Notes: generated by a model not told the origin, from the letters alone. 64,000 nucleotides of DNA from Exilibacterium tricleocarpae (GCF_007004655.1 NZ_ML660107.1:54681-118680); one strand, 5' to 3'. Positions 16,907 through 25,969 are shown, counted from the first letter of the stretch. Numbers and translations: made by a program.

Positions 16907-16935
16907 CTGTCACGGCATTTTCATAACGCCTTCAT
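16907..16935 (+). promoter_or_regulatory. Pho box for the 5'-nucleotidase gene
   Basis: Three 7-bp repeats CTGTCAC, TTTTCAT and CCTTCAT spaced by exactly 4 bases (11-bp periodicity), with a further CTTCAT at 16943-16948 slightly out of register. This matches a PhoB-binding site in orientation toward the gene starting at 16997, 62 bases downstream. With the opposite box at 16810-16838 it gives a divergent, PhoB-controlled promoter pair. Confidence 0.75.
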
Positions 16936-16996
16936 ACAACACCTTCATAACTTGGCCATTTTTTATCGATGGCAAAATACAGTAGAGGAGATTTAC

Positions 16997-19204
16997 ATGA
17001 ACAAGTGGAAACTAGCGGCGCTGGCGGCCTCCACCAGCCTGGTCCTGGCAGGCTGCGACCTCGATGGCGACGATGGCGACGACGGTTTCAGCAGTCTGGT
17101 CAATCAGACTGCGGTAGCCGCCGGCGATAACAATTGTCCCTTCGGCGGCGTGCGTATCGACTCGGGCGTGGACACCGACCGCAGCGGCACCCTTGAAGCC
17201 GCGGAAATTACCGAAACAGAATTCGTCTGCACCACGGGCTCATTCGAACTGCAACTGCTGCACTTCGCCGACGTTGACGGCGGCCGCGGTATTATCAATA
17301 ACGCCACACGCTTCTCCGCGATTGTCGATAAGTTTCGCGACCAGTACGACAACACACTGTTGCTGAGTTCCGGCGACAACTGGATTCCGGGCCCCGAATA
17401 CAATGTCGCCAGCGACGCCGCGCTCGCCGACGTACTGGGTGTGACCGGCACCGGGCGCGCGCATGTCGCCTATTTAAACGCTTTAGGGGTCCAGGCTGCC
17501 GCGCTCGGTAACCACGAGTTCGACCTGGGTACCGAAGCAGTCGCCGGTGTGCTGGCCGCTGAAACCAACGATGGCCAACTCTGGCCCGGCACACAGTTTC
17601 CTTACCTTTCGGCCAACCTAGACTTTTCTACCGACCCCGAGCTTGCGGGTCTGATAGGCACCGATGGCGCCGCCAATACAGCACTTGCCAATCAACTGGC
17701 GGCGAGCACCGTTATCCATGTAAACGGCCAGCGTATCGGTGTCGTGGGCGCGACCACACCGACCCTCGACAATATCTCCTCGCCCGGCGATATCACCATT
17801 GCGCCGGCCGACGCCGGCGATATCGAGGCGCTCGCAGCGCAAATCCAGGCCGATGTCGACGCGCTGACGGCGCGGGGCATCGATAAGATTATTCTGCTGG
17901 CCCATATGCAGCAGCTCACTGTAGAGCTAGTGCTGGCGACCTTGTTACGCGATGTCGACATCATTGTCGCCGGCGGTTCCAATACCATTCTCGCCGATGG
18001 CAACGATCGGCTGCGCGACGGCGACACCGCCGCCGCAGAGTATCCGGTGCAATTGGCGAGCGCCGCCGGAGAGCCAGTGCTGGTGGTGAACACCGACGGC
18101 GACTACACCTACCTGGGGCGCCTGGTGGTTAACTTCGACACCCGCGGTGTGCTGATCACCAGTCTGCTCGACGACAGCGTCAATGGCGCCTACGCCACCG
18201 ACGAGATGGGCCTGGTGGAAAACGGGTTGGCAATCAGTGACGCCATCGATGAGGTAGCGGCCATCTCCGACGCTCTCAACGGCGCCCTGGCGAGTCGGGC
18301 CGGCAACGTGTTGGGCCTGACCTCGGTTTACCTCAACGGCGAGCGCGGTTCGGTGCGCACCGAGGAAACCAATCTCGGCAACCTGAGCGCCCAGGCCAAT
18401 CTCGAATACGCCCAGGACACTGACAGCAGCGCGGCGATTTCGATTAAAAACGGCGGCGGCATTCGCGCGCCCATCGGGTTTTGCAGCATCCCGCCCGGTG
18501 CCACCGGCGAGGATGCGCTGGAGTGCAACCCACCCGCCGGCATACCGGGCATTAACAATCCGGGTGAAATCTCCCAGCTCGATCTCGAGATTGCGCTGAG
18601 CTTTAACAACTCCCTCAGCCTGGTGACATTGACCGGCGCCCAGCTCAAGGAGATTCTCGAGCACGGCGTCGCGGCCACGGCCGCCGGCGCCACACCCGGG
18701 CAGTTTCCGCAGGTAGCGGGCATCCGCTTCAGTTTCGATCCGAGCCGGACCGCGCAAACCGTGGACGACTCGGTCAGGCCGCCCGTCGTGGCAAGCGCCG
18801 GCTCGCGCATTCGCAATCTGGTGGTGCTTGACGATAACGGTGCCGACGCCGGTGGCAGTGAAGTGGTAGTCGTGCAGGACGGCGTGCTCAATCCCGCCGC
18901 CGCGGCGCAGACCTTCCGCGTGGTGACACTCGGCTTTATCGCCGGCGGCGGCGACAGATATCCGTTCCCCGCCGATGCCGGCGCCAATGTGGTGGACCTC
19001 AGGCAATCGGGCGTGCAAACCGGCTTTGCCACCTTTGCCGACGACGGCACCGAGCAGGATGCACTGGCGGAATACCTGAACGCTAACTTCCCGGCCGATG
19101 CCGACGCCGGTACCCCCGCTTACGATGAGGCCGACACCGAGGCAGAGGACGACCGCATTATTCAAAACCTGTCGGTGGTAGCCGCCGACACCGTCTTGGA
19201 TTGA
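16997..19204 (+). CDS. Lipoprotein 5'-nucleotidase / metallophosphatase
   Basis: A 735-residue lipoprotein. MNKWKLAALAASTSLVLAGCD carries lipobox VLAGC, followed by an acidic spacer and the same FGGVRIDSGVDTDRSGTL...FVC module as in the divergent neighbour. From about residue 75 comes a calcineurin-type phosphoesterase: LLHFADVDGG, SSGDNWIPGPEYN, and GNHEFDLGTEAV (metal-binding GNHE), then NTILADGNDRL. The C-terminal third (SIKNGGGIRAPI, LSFNNSLSLVTLTGAQLKEILEHG) is the 5'-nucleotidase substrate-binding domain. It should hydrolyse nucleotides outside the cell to release phosphate and nucleoside. ATG 16997 has GAGGAG in front. The upstream Pho box and the divergent phytase-like gene point to scavenging of organic phosphate. 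Confidence 0.88.
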   Translation: MNKWKLAALAASTSLVLAGCDLDGDDGDDGFSSLVNQTAVAAGDNNCPFGGVRIDSGVDTDRSGTLEAAEITETEFVCTTGSFELQLLHFADVDGGRGIINNATRFSAIVDKFRDQYDNTLLLSSGDNWIPGPEYNVASDAALADVLGVTGTGRAHVAYLNALGVQAAALGNHEFDLGTEAVAGVLAAETNDGQLWPGTQFPYLSANLDFSTDPELAGLIGTDGAANTALANQLAASTVIHVNGQRIGVVGATTPTLDNISSPGDITIAPADAGDIEALAAQIQADVDALTARGIDKIILLAHMQQLTVELVLATLLRDVDIIVAGGSNTILADGNDRLRDGDTAAAEYPVQLASAAGEPVLVVNTDGDYTYLGRLVVNFDTRGVLITSLLDDSVNGAYATDEMGLVENGLAISDAIDEVAAISDALNGALASRAGNVLGLTSVYLNGERGSVRTEETNLGNLSAQANLEYAQDTDSSAAISIKNGGGIRAPIGFCSIPPGATGEDALECNPPAGIPGINNPGEISQLDLEIALSFNNSLSLVTLTGAQLKEILEHGVAATAAGATPGQFPQVAGIRFSFDPSRTAQTVDDSVRPPVVASAGSRIRNLVVLDDNGADAGGSEVVVVQDGVLNPAAAAQTFRVVTLGFIAGGGDRYPFPADAGANVVDLRQSGVQTGFATFADDGTEQDALAEYLNANFPADADAGTPAYDEADTEAEDDRIIQNLSVVAADTVLD

Positions 19205-19226
19205 TCTGTCCAGGCGCCTTTAGCCA

Positions 19227-19248
19227 GACCCCGCCGGGCGGCGGGGTC
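19227..19248 (+). terminator. GC-rich hairpin after the nucleotidase gene
   Basis: GACCCCGCC and GGCGGGGTC can form a 9-bp stem with a 4-base loop, 22 bases after the stop. There is no T-run behind it, so it may be a pause, a Rho-assisted terminator or a transcript stabiliser rather than a full intrinsic terminator. Confidence 0.4.
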
Positions 19249-19321
19249 ACTGACGGCTTGGGTTTGATTGCCCCGGTGAGGTAAGCTTAACAGCACCCGA
19301 GGCAACCGGACCCAGCCAGTG

Positions 19322-20137
19322 ATGATCAACAAAGTCTACCGTCCCTCGCAACTTCCCTACCTGGAAGGTCGCTACGCACTGGACAGCAACAACTGCTATC
19401 GACGTCACAGTCACCCGACATTCTCGCTGGGTGTTGTCGAGCAGGGACGGGGGCGTCACTACCAGGAACACCGCACCCAGCCGATCGGACCGGGGGCGGT
19501 AGTTGCCATCAACGCCGATGTCGTCCACAACTGCAACCCCTACGCGAACCAGAACTGGGGCTACCATATGCTCTATATCGAGTGCGACTGGCTGGCGGCG
19601 CTGGCGCGGGATATCGGCGCCGCCCATGGCAGCCACCCCTCGAGTGCGCCAATGTGGCAACCGGTGGCCTACGATGCGGACCTCTACCGTGATATTGTTG
19701 CGCTCAATTACCAGTTGAGCAGCGGCGCCGACGCGCTGGATACCCAAACCCGATTGGTAGACCTGTTAGGTCGATTGCTTCACAACCAAAACCATCGCCG
19801 CGGCCGCCCCGAGCCGCCGGCAAGCCATCCCGCCATAATGCGGGCCCGCGACTACCTGCACGACAACACCCATCGCAGTGTCACCCTGGAGGAACTGGCA
19901 GGCATTGCCCAGCTCAGTCCCTACCATCTGATCCGCCGGTTCAAGCGGGAGATCGGTTTGCCGCCCCACGCCTACCAGGTCAATGTAAGGGTCAATAGAG
20001 CCAAGCAATTGCTGCGGGAGAAGATGTCAATCGCGGAGGTGGCCGCCGCCACCGGCTTCAGCGACCAAGCCCACCTGCAGCGCAATTTTAAGAGCCACAC
20101 CGCGATGACACCTGCCCAGTATCGCAACGCTCATTGA
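19322..20137 (+). CDS. AraC family transcriptional regulator
   Basis: A 271-residue regulator. Residues about 10-130 form a cupin-like ligand domain (RHSHPTFSLGVVEQGRGRHY, then IGPGAVVAINADVVHNC, the usual His pattern of AraC_binding). Residues about 170-270 hold the two helix-turn-helix units of AraC: VTLEELAGIAQLSPYHLIRRFKREIG, and MSIAEVAAATGFSDQAHLQRNFK then TPAQYR. A GTG precedes the ATG in frame; ATG 19322 is taken as start. Downstream on the same strand is a DUF3291 gene, a possible target. Effector ligand unknown. Confidence 0.9.
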   Translation: MINKVYRPSQLPYLEGRYALDSNNCYRRHSHPTFSLGVVEQGRGRHYQEHRTQPIGPGAVVAINADVVHNCNPYANQNWGYHMLYIECDWLAALARDIGAAHGSHPSSAPMWQPVAYDADLYRDIVALNYQLSSGADALDTQTRLVDLLGRLLHNQNHRRGRPEPPASHPAIMRARDYLHDNTHRSVTLEELAGIAQLSPYHLIRRFKREIGLPPHAYQVNVRVNRAKQLLREKMSIAEVAAATGFSDQAHLQRNFKSHTAMTPAQYRNAH

Positions 20138-20239
20138 AGTCCGCACCGATCCGCCAGACTGCTACGCCCACTACACTAAGCGGCTGCAAACGCAATTTTA
20201 TTCAATACGCCGGTGGCCGGCCGCCGCTATACTAGGCTC

Positions 20240-20710
20240 ATGAATACAGCACAAAATCATTATCATCTCGCCCAAATCAACGTCGGGCAGCTACTGGCAC
20301 CGCAAGATGACCCCCGGCTAGCCGAATTCGTCGACAACCTGGATCGCATCAACGCGCTGGCTGAACGGTCACCCGGTTTTATCTGGCGCCTGCAGGATGA
20401 CAGTGGCAACGCCCTGTCTTACCAGGCGTTCGATGATCCCGAGCTGCTTTCCAACCTGAGCGTGTGGGCTGACGTGCAGTCGCTGCGCAGCTTTGTCTAT
20501 CACACGCAGCACAAAGCGTTTGTTATGCGTCGCAAAGAGTGGTTCCACTTGCTGGGTAAACCGTATCTGGCACTGTGGTGGATTCCGGCGGGCCATATCC
20601 CCACACTGCAGGAAGGCGTGGAAAGATTGAAACTGCTGCGCGAAGCCGGCGCCACACCAAAGGCGTTTAATTTTTCGAAAATATTCTCGCCTGAAGAAGA
20701 AATGAGTTAA
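20240..20710 (+). CDS. DUF3291 family protein
   Basis: A 156-residue cytoplasmic protein. The pattern HYHLAQINVGQLLAP near the start, RSPGFIWRLQDD, SVWADVQSLRSFVYHTQH and the C-terminal KPYLALWWIPAGHIPT block are those of DUF3291, a family distantly related to the dimeric ferredoxin-like antibiotic monooxygenase fold. No activity is established. The frame is open upstream to 20213, but ATG 20240 matches the family start. It lies 102 bases after the AraC gene on the same strand. Confidence 0.85.
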   Translation: MNTAQNHYHLAQINVGQLLAPQDDPRLAEFVDNLDRINALAERSPGFIWRLQDDSGNALSYQAFDDPELLSNLSVWADVQSLRSFVYHTQHKAFVMRRKEWFHLLGKPYLALWWIPAGHIPTLQEGVERLKLLREAGATPKAFNFSKIFSPEEEMS

Positions 20711-20956
20711 TCAGTGCACAAAAAAGTGTATGAAATTCGACTTCGCCAGAGGGTCCCGACAAAAACATTAACCCTGTTCAAGGCACAATTCTGATTCGTA
20801 GGTTTCCGATAGTCTTTTTTTAACTTGCACTATTGGTCGGTTACTCCGGAGAGGGAGAAGCACGCTATCCCGGCCGGTTCACGCCGGGGGTAACTGTGTC
20901 AGACCTCTCGATAGCGGTACATCTGCGGCCTGGAGCTGCTTGCCACAACCCCAGTT
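20711..20956. other. Intergenic part upstream of the inverted repeat
   Basis: About 245 bases without a gene. Contains GC-rich local hairpin potential around CCCGGCCGGTTCACGCCGGG (20869-20888), but no recognised riboswitch or RNA fold, and no terminator with a T-run for the DUF3291 gene. Confidence 0.3.
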
Positions 20957-21050
20957 GAGGGACGCCTGCAACTTAGCAACTTAAGCCCATGTCGTCGGGT
21001 TTATACAACGCAGCAAATTTTATTAAGTTGCTAAGTTGCAGGCGTCCCTC
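20957..21050. repeat. Perfect 28-bp inverted repeat around a 38-base centre
   Basis: The arm at 20957-20984 (begins GAGGGACGCCTGCAACTTAG) is the exact reverse complement of 21023-21050; the centre is 38 bases. Inside each arm CAACTTAG is followed by CAACTTAA, a near-repeat. The 94-base unit lies between the convergent DUF3291 and FetB-like genes. A perfect match over 28 bases means recent origin or selection; it may be a small inverted-repeat element, a REPIN-like unit, or a bidirectional terminator hairpin lacking a clear T-run. Confidence 0.8.
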
Positions 21051-21179
21051 GAGGCGCACACTGAAGTCCCGTGTCAGCGGTAGAGTGTAGTAGCAAGCAG
21101 TGTCCGACGGCAAAGGTCTTTGTTTCGGAAAGCTGAAAATACCCCGTGCCGAGTGGCGCTGAGCATCCAACAGCAAAAC

Positions 21180-21914
21180 TCAACCACTGGCCTCACCGGC
21201 TTTCTCAATTTCATTACCCCGCCCCAACCACCAGAGATACAAAGCAGCCCCGATACCGGCGCTGCCAAGCAGCATACACATCACCATTATCTGGTAGCGC
21301 ACGGCGATCAGCGGCGATACGCCGCTCAGTATCTGCCCGGTCATCATGCCCGGCAGCGATACCAGTCCTACGGCCAGCAGACTGTTGATCTGCGGCAGCA
21401 TGGCAGAGTTAAACGCCTGCCGGCGCGCCCCGATATAGACCTCGCCGCGGTCGATTTCAGCACTGAAACGCTCGGCGGCCAGGCTCACCGCGTTCATACC
21501 GCTGGCATACACCATTCCCGCCAGCGGAATCAAGGTGCTGGGTAAATGCCAGTCCGCAGTGCCGAGCACCAACCCCATAACCAACGCCAGGTTGAGACTG
21601 CCACCACCGCCGATACCCAACAGCGCCGCCTGCCAGTGGCGTTTGCCGCGTTCGGACACAGGGCGCAGTGCTATGGCCGTCGATACCGTAATCATCAACA
21701 GCAATACCGCCAGTGACAGGGGCCTGGCATCCTGCGCAAACACATACTGCAAGGCGTAACCCACCAGTAGCAGTTGCAATACCATGCGCGCACTGGCCAC
21801 AGCCACCTGGCCGGCGCCGCCGAGCCAGCGGGCGTAGATCATCGCCACCACCACCACCGGAATCAGCGCAAAACTCAAGTCAAACAGCGTCAAAGTCTGC
21901 AGCGAAGAGCCCAT
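21180..21914 (-). CDS. FetB-like (UPF0014) ABC transporter permease
   Basis: A 244-residue membrane protein with about seven hydrophobic segments. The arrangement SFALIPVVVVAMIYARW, ARMVLQLLLVGYAL, LIPLAGMVYASGMNAVSLAAERF, SLVSLPGMMTGQILSGVSPLIAVRYQIMVM agrees with the UPF0014/FetB family, the permease half of the FetAB exporter linked to iron homeostasis in E. coli. The ATPase partner FetA is not adjacent on either side, so it must be elsewhere or absent. A GTG at 21923 has a better ribosome-site distance (GGTGGAAAGAC) than ATG 21914; either could be the start. Quoted blocks are separate segments of the protein. Confidence 0.75.
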   Translation of the reverse strand: MGSSLQTLTLFDLSFALIPVVVVAMIYARWLGGAGQVAVASARMVLQLLLVGYALQYVFAQDARPLSLAVLLLMITVSTAIALRPVSERGKRHWQAALLGIGGGGSLNLALVMGLVLGTADWHLPSTLIPLAGMVYASGMNAVSLAAERFSAEIDRGEVYIGARRQAFNSAMLPQINSLLAVGLVSLPGMMTGQILSGVSPLIAVRYQIMVMCMLLGSAGIGAALYLWWLGRGNEIEKAGEASG

Positions 21915-22048
21915 CGGGTTCACCGTCTTTCCACCAAATCGACGGGCACAATGGCGCCCGGGCAGAGCCCTGTCAACCATCGGCGCAGCCGTGCGTTAGG
22001 ATAGTGAAAGCCACCTTAGCAATCTCTGCGAGCGGGGACCCTCGCCTT

Positions 22049-23380
22049 ATGACATATCTGGCCACTATCGCCGCCAACCGCTTTGGTCTGGGCGCCCGGC
22101 CCGGGGAAATAGCCGCCGCTCAAACCGACCCCCGGGGCTGGCTGCTGCGACAAATCGGCAAACCGCCACTCGATCCTAACCAGCCGGGCGCAGCCGCCGC
22201 GCTGGCACAACTGGCGCTGTTTCGGCAGGCTAAACAGGCGATAAAAAAAGACGGTAACAAACCCGATACCCCCCCGCGTCGCCCCCTGGCCCGGTCCTTC
22301 GCGGCGCAGGTGGGCAACACACTGGAAAGCGCTATCGGCAGCGGTGACAGCCTGGCCTGGCGCCTGCGGGAATTTTTCTCGAATCACTTTAGTGTCAGCA
22401 GCCGCGGTGCGGCGCTGCTGGCCCTGGCGCCCACCCTGGAACACGAAGCGATCGCCCCACATGTGTTCGGCAAATTCGAGGACATGCTACTGGCCGTCAG
22501 CAGTCACCCGGCGATGCTGGTTTACCTCAACAACGAACGCTCCTTCGGCCCGGATTCGATGATCGGCCGGCGCAACAGGCAACGCGGTCTCAACGAAAAC
22601 CTGGCCCGGGAAATCCTGGAGTTACACACCCTCGGGGTGAACGGCGGCTACGACCAGCAGGATGTGATCGAACTGGCCCTGGCCATTAGCGGCTGGAGTA
22701 TTACCCGCCCCCGGGAACCAGAGCCCAGGGGCTTCGTCTTTCGCACCCAGGGCCATCAACCGGGCGCCAGGAGAGTATTGGGCAAGACCTATGCTGAAGC
22801 CGGCCTGGCGCAGGGAAAAGCCGTTCTCACGGACCTCGCCCGCCACCCTGCCACCGCCCGTTTTCTGTCGCGTAAACTGGCGCAACACTTTGTCAGCGAC
22901 AAACCGGCACCGGCGCTGGTCGAACAGATGACGCGGCGCTGGCAGGCCAGCGGCGGCGATCTGGGCGCCGTCATCACCGAACTGATCAACCACCCGGCCG
23001 CCTGGGAACCCGAGCCGCAAAAATTCAAGACACCGCGGGAATTCCTTATCTCCGCCTGCCGCGCCACCGGTGCCGCCGGCTGGCAGGCCCGGGAATTGAT
23101 CGGCGCGCTGGAGCTGCTGGGTCAACGCCCGTTCAATGCCGGCTCACCGGCCGGCTACGGCGACAGCGAGAGCGCCTGGGACGGCGCCGATGCACTGTTG
23201 GCACGCATCGACTGGGCGGCCCGCTTCAGCGGTCGCCTGGGGCTGGATGCTGAGCGACTGGCACACAACAGCCTGGGCGCGGCACTGACCCCGGCCACCC
23301 GCACCGCCATCGAGCGCGCCGAGAGCCGCACCCAGGGTATCGCCCTGCTGTTGATGAGTCCGGAATTTCAAAGGAGATAA
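22049..23380 (+). CDS. DUF1800 family protein
   Basis: A 443-residue protein of the DUF1800 family: N-terminal ANRFGLGARPGEI, central WRLREFFSNHFSVS, LEHEAIAPHVFGKFEDML, NERSFG, and NLAREILELHTLGVNGGY followed by DVIELALAISGW are hallmark blocks. The frame is open far upstream, but the family start corresponds to ATG 22049. The function is unknown; members are encoded with DUF1501 proteins, as here, where only 2 bases separate the genes, and probably form a unit in the envelope. No signal peptide is obvious in this copy, unusual for a family that is often exported. Confidence 0.85.
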   Translation: MTYLATIAANRFGLGARPGEIAAAQTDPRGWLLRQIGKPPLDPNQPGAAAALAQLALFRQAKQAIKKDGNKPDTPPRRPLARSFAAQVGNTLESAIGSGDSLAWRLREFFSNHFSVSSRGAALLALAPTLEHEAIAPHVFGKFEDMLLAVSSHPAMLVYLNNERSFGPDSMIGRRNRQRGLNENLAREILELHTLGVNGGYDQQDVIELALAISGWSITRPREPEPRGFVFRTQGHQPGARRVLGKTYAEAGLAQGKAVLTDLARHPATARFLSRKLAQHFVSDKPAPALVEQMTRRWQASGGDLGAVITELINHPAAWEPEPQKFKTPREFLISACRATGAAGWQARELIGALELLGQRPFNAGSPAGYGDSESAWDGADALLARIDWAARFSGRLGLDAERLAHNSLGAALTPATRTAIERAESRTQGIALLLMSPEFQRR

Positions 23381-23382
23381 GT

Positions 23383-24573
23383 GTGAAAAACATCGCCGAT
23401 TATCCGTCACTGAAAAGGCGCGGCTTCGTGAAACTGGCCGGTAGCGGGCTGGCGCTGTGGCAGTTGCCGGCACTGGGCCTGGCGGCAACCAAAGCGCCGG
23501 CCCCGAGGCCGAAAATTGTCTGGCTGTTGTTGCGCGGCGGGCTGGACTCGCTGCACGCAGTGGTGCCGGCATTCGACGCCGGGCTGATGCAGCAGCGCCG
23601 CAGCCTGGCAGAGCCCTTGGTCGATAAGTTACTGCCGCTCGAACGCGGTTTCGGTCTGCACCCGGATCTGAAATTCCTGCACGGCCTGTATGTAAAACGC
23701 CAACTGGCCCCGGTGGTAGCGGTGGCGACACCCTATCGCTCCCGCTCGCATTTTGAAGGCCAGGATGTGTTGGAAAGCGGGCTCGCCCCGGCTGATCACG
23801 ACAGCGGCTGGCTCGCCCGCGCCCTGTCGGCCTATCGCGGTGAGGGTCTGGCTATTGCCCGCTCGCTGCCGATCGCGCTGCGCGGAGAAGCGGCGGCAAG
23901 CACCTGGTACCCCGACCACCTGCCGGGCGCCGATAGCGACCTCTACGCCCGCCTACTCAAGCTGTATGAAAACGACGTGCGCCTGCACCAACGCCTGCAG
24001 GAGGCGCTGGAGACCCGCGCCAAGGTCGGCGATCTCGCCGGCAGACGGCGACCGCGCTTGCAACACCTCGCCAAAGCCTGCGCCACCCTGTTGGCCGCCC
24101 CCGGCGGCCCCGACTGCGCCATGCTCGAGATGGGCGGTTGGGACACTCACAACAACCAGCCCGGACGCCTCAGCCAGCAGTTCGGGCAGCTCGATGCCGG
24201 GTTACAAATCCTGTGTGAACACCTGGGCCAAACCTGGCAGCAGACCCTGGTGGTGATCGCCACCGAATTCGGCCGCACCGTAAAAAACAACGGCACCCGC
24301 GGCACCGACCACGGCACGGCTTCGGCCCTGCTATTGGCCGGCGGGGCGCTGCGCGGCGGCCGGGTACTGGGGGAGTGGCCGGGACTGGGAGAGAAGGATC
24401 TTTACGAGGGACGCGACCTGATGCCCACCTCAGATATGCGCGCCTGGACCGCCGCCTTGTTGCAACAACACTGGCAGATTCCACAGACGCAACTGGCAGC
24501 GGTCTTCCCCGGAGCCAAGCCGGTGGGCCTGACTCTGACGGAGGGTGTGTTGAAGCCGAAGGTAAAAGTTTAA
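23383..24573 (+). CDS. DUF1501 family protein with Tat-like signal
   Basis: A 396-residue protein starting at GTG 23383 behind AAAGGAG. Residues 9-35 (LKRRGFVKLAGSGLALWQL) form a twin-arginine-like signal. The body contains KIVWLLLRGGLDSLHAVVP, HFEGQDVLESG, EMGGWDTHNNQ and VIATEFGRTVKNNGTRGTDHG then GGRVLGEWPG, all typical of DUF1501, whose fold is related to alkaline-phosphatase/sulfatase-like hydrolases. Exported through Tat it would act in the periplasm, with the upstream DUF1800 protein. The true reaction is unknown. A second start is not apparent. Confidence 0.88.
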   Translation: MKNIADYPSLKRRGFVKLAGSGLALWQLPALGLAATKAPAPRPKIVWLLLRGGLDSLHAVVPAFDAGLMQQRRSLAEPLVDKLLPLERGFGLHPDLKFLHGLYVKRQLAPVVAVATPYRSRSHFEGQDVLESGLAPADHDSGWLARALSAYRGEGLAIARSLPIALRGEAAASTWYPDHLPGADSDLYARLLKLYENDVRLHQRLQEALETRAKVGDLAGRRRPRLQHLAKACATLLAAPGGPDCAMLEMGGWDTHNNQPGRLSQQFGQLDAGLQILCEHLGQTWQQTLVVIATEFGRTVKNNGTRGTDHGTASALLLAGGALRGGRVLGEWPGLGEKDLYEGRDLMPTSDMRAWTAALLQQHWQIPQTQLAAVFPGAKPVGLTLTEGVLKPKVKV

Positions 24574-24748
24574 TAGCATGGTATTAATGGGTTTATCGGC
24601 TATATCTGTGCAAGTTTTCCCAAGCAAATGGCTTGAAAGGACAAGTAGTGAAAAAACCCCGCACATTGGCTTAGCCGGATTTCCACTGAAGCAAAAACAA
24701 CTGGCAGCCGCTAAGATCAAAGGTCCTGGTTGCCTCAACACCTTGGTA

Positions 24749-25969
24749 TCACCCTAAAGACCTCAGCGCACTGCACAAATGTTGGGTTAGATATTTTGGA
24801 TGGACGTTAGTCACAGACACTGTATCACATTGTTGAAAATGACAGAACTGTGTGACGGCGTTTATAAATGCAGTAGTAACTGCGTCCTCATCAAAACTGT
24901 GTTGTTCAAAATATAATGATTTGATCTCTAACTGACGACTTTTTCGATGGGCCTTACAATCCATTCGCCCAATAAACTCATCACGATAAAGTAGTGGCAG
25001 GCAAAAGTAACCATACCGGCGTTTAGCTGCGGGCACATAACATTCTATCTGATAATCGTAGTGAAACAGCGCTTTGAGCCGTTCGCGCTGGATGACGCTG
25101 TTGTCAAATGGCGAAAGAATCAACATCCGGCTGTTCAACCGGGGAAAAGGTCGTTCAAGCGCACCCGTTTGCAATACAAATACTTCGCCGTTGCTCACTC
25201 GCACTTGTTCTAAATCTCGCTGCACCAACCTCTCGTTTACCAGGGCTTTAACCGCTTTGCGCAGCTCAGCATTGCGGCGTCGATAGGTCAAGCCTTTGAG
25301 TGAAACAAGCCCATGGCAGCGCAACTGTTGGTCTACAATATACGCCGCAAATTCTTCCACGCTGGGCGGTTGTGAATTTATATGGGATGGTAACACCCGC
25401 TCGGTTAGATCATACGTTTTTTGGAAACCTTCGCGATCGCTAACCATTAAATCGCCTTCCATATACAACTGTTCGAGTGCCTTTTTGGCAGGCTTCCAGT
25501 TCCACCAGCCAGCACGTTTTGCGCCACTAGTTTCTATATCCCGGGATCGTATTGGGCCATCAGAGCGTATGCGGGCCAATAGTTCACGCATAAGCTTCTT
25601 ATCAGGGGTTCTGTACCAATGGGTTTGGCCGCTTTTAATGGCGTGTTTGTAGGGTAAGGAAAAGCGAAAATCTGCGCTGGGTAGAAAAGCCGCCGCGTGT
25701 GCCCAATACTCAAAAATATCTCCATCGAGCAACATCTGATTTGTCATGGCTGGTTCGAACTTAGGCACTCTGGAGTGAAAAACATGATGGTGCGCTCGCT
25801 CCACCACCGATATGGTGTCGATTTGCACATAGCCTATATGGTTAATCGCTTTACGTGCGCCCGGCAAACCACGTCCATAGGGCTGGGTCTGCAGCAGACC
25901 TTGTGCAGCCAAGGCCAAGCGGCGTAAACGCGCCAGCTCTTTTGGATGTTTAATTTCAATCATGACCAT
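24749..25969 (-). CDS. YcaQ/AlkX-type DNA glycosylase (HTH_42)
   Basis: A 406-residue cytoplasmic protein of the HTH_42 winged-helix family. The motif YVQIDTISVVERAHHHVFHSR contains the QxD catalytic signature of the YcaQ (AlkX) branch, which removes alkylated bases and unhooks interstrand crosslinks. Further family blocks: FEYWAHAAAFLP, GPIRSRDIE, WWNWKPAKKALEQLYMEGDL, ILSPFDNSVIQRERLKALF, and the C-terminal RMDCKAHR. Two possible starts lie close together (25969 and 25963). It follows the LysR gene on the same strand by 77 bases. Base composition is AT-richer than the upstream core genes. Confidence 0.85.
   Translation of the reverse strand: MVMIEIKHPKELARLRRLALAAQGLLQTQPYGRGLPGARKAINHIGYVQIDTISVVERAHHHVFHSRVPKFEPAMTNQMLLDGDIFEYWAHAAAFLPSADFRFSLPYKHAIKSGQTHWYRTPDKKLMRELLARIRSDGPIRSRDIETSGAKRAGWWNWKPAKKALEQLYMEGDLMVSDREGFQKTYDLTERVLPSHINSQPPSVEEFAAYIVDQQLRCHGLVSLKGLTYRRRNAELRKAVKALVNERLVQRDLEQVRVSNGEVFVLQTGALERPFPRLNSRMLILSPFDNSVIQRERLKALFHYDYQIECYVPAAKRRYGYFCLPLLYRDEFIGRMDCKAHRKSRQLEIKSLYFEQHSFDEDAVTTAFINAVTQFCHFQQCDTVSVTNVHPKYLTQHLCSALRSLG

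Noticed and set aside
17945..19165. Long open frame of 406 codons on the minus strand
   Set aside because: Antisense to the 5'-nucleotidase gene; His/Gly/Val-rich nonsense composition without family motifs.
20957..21050. Integron attC site
   Set aside because: Arms are perfectly complementary without the conserved 7-bp core sites and extrahelical bases of attC, and there is no integrase or cassette array.
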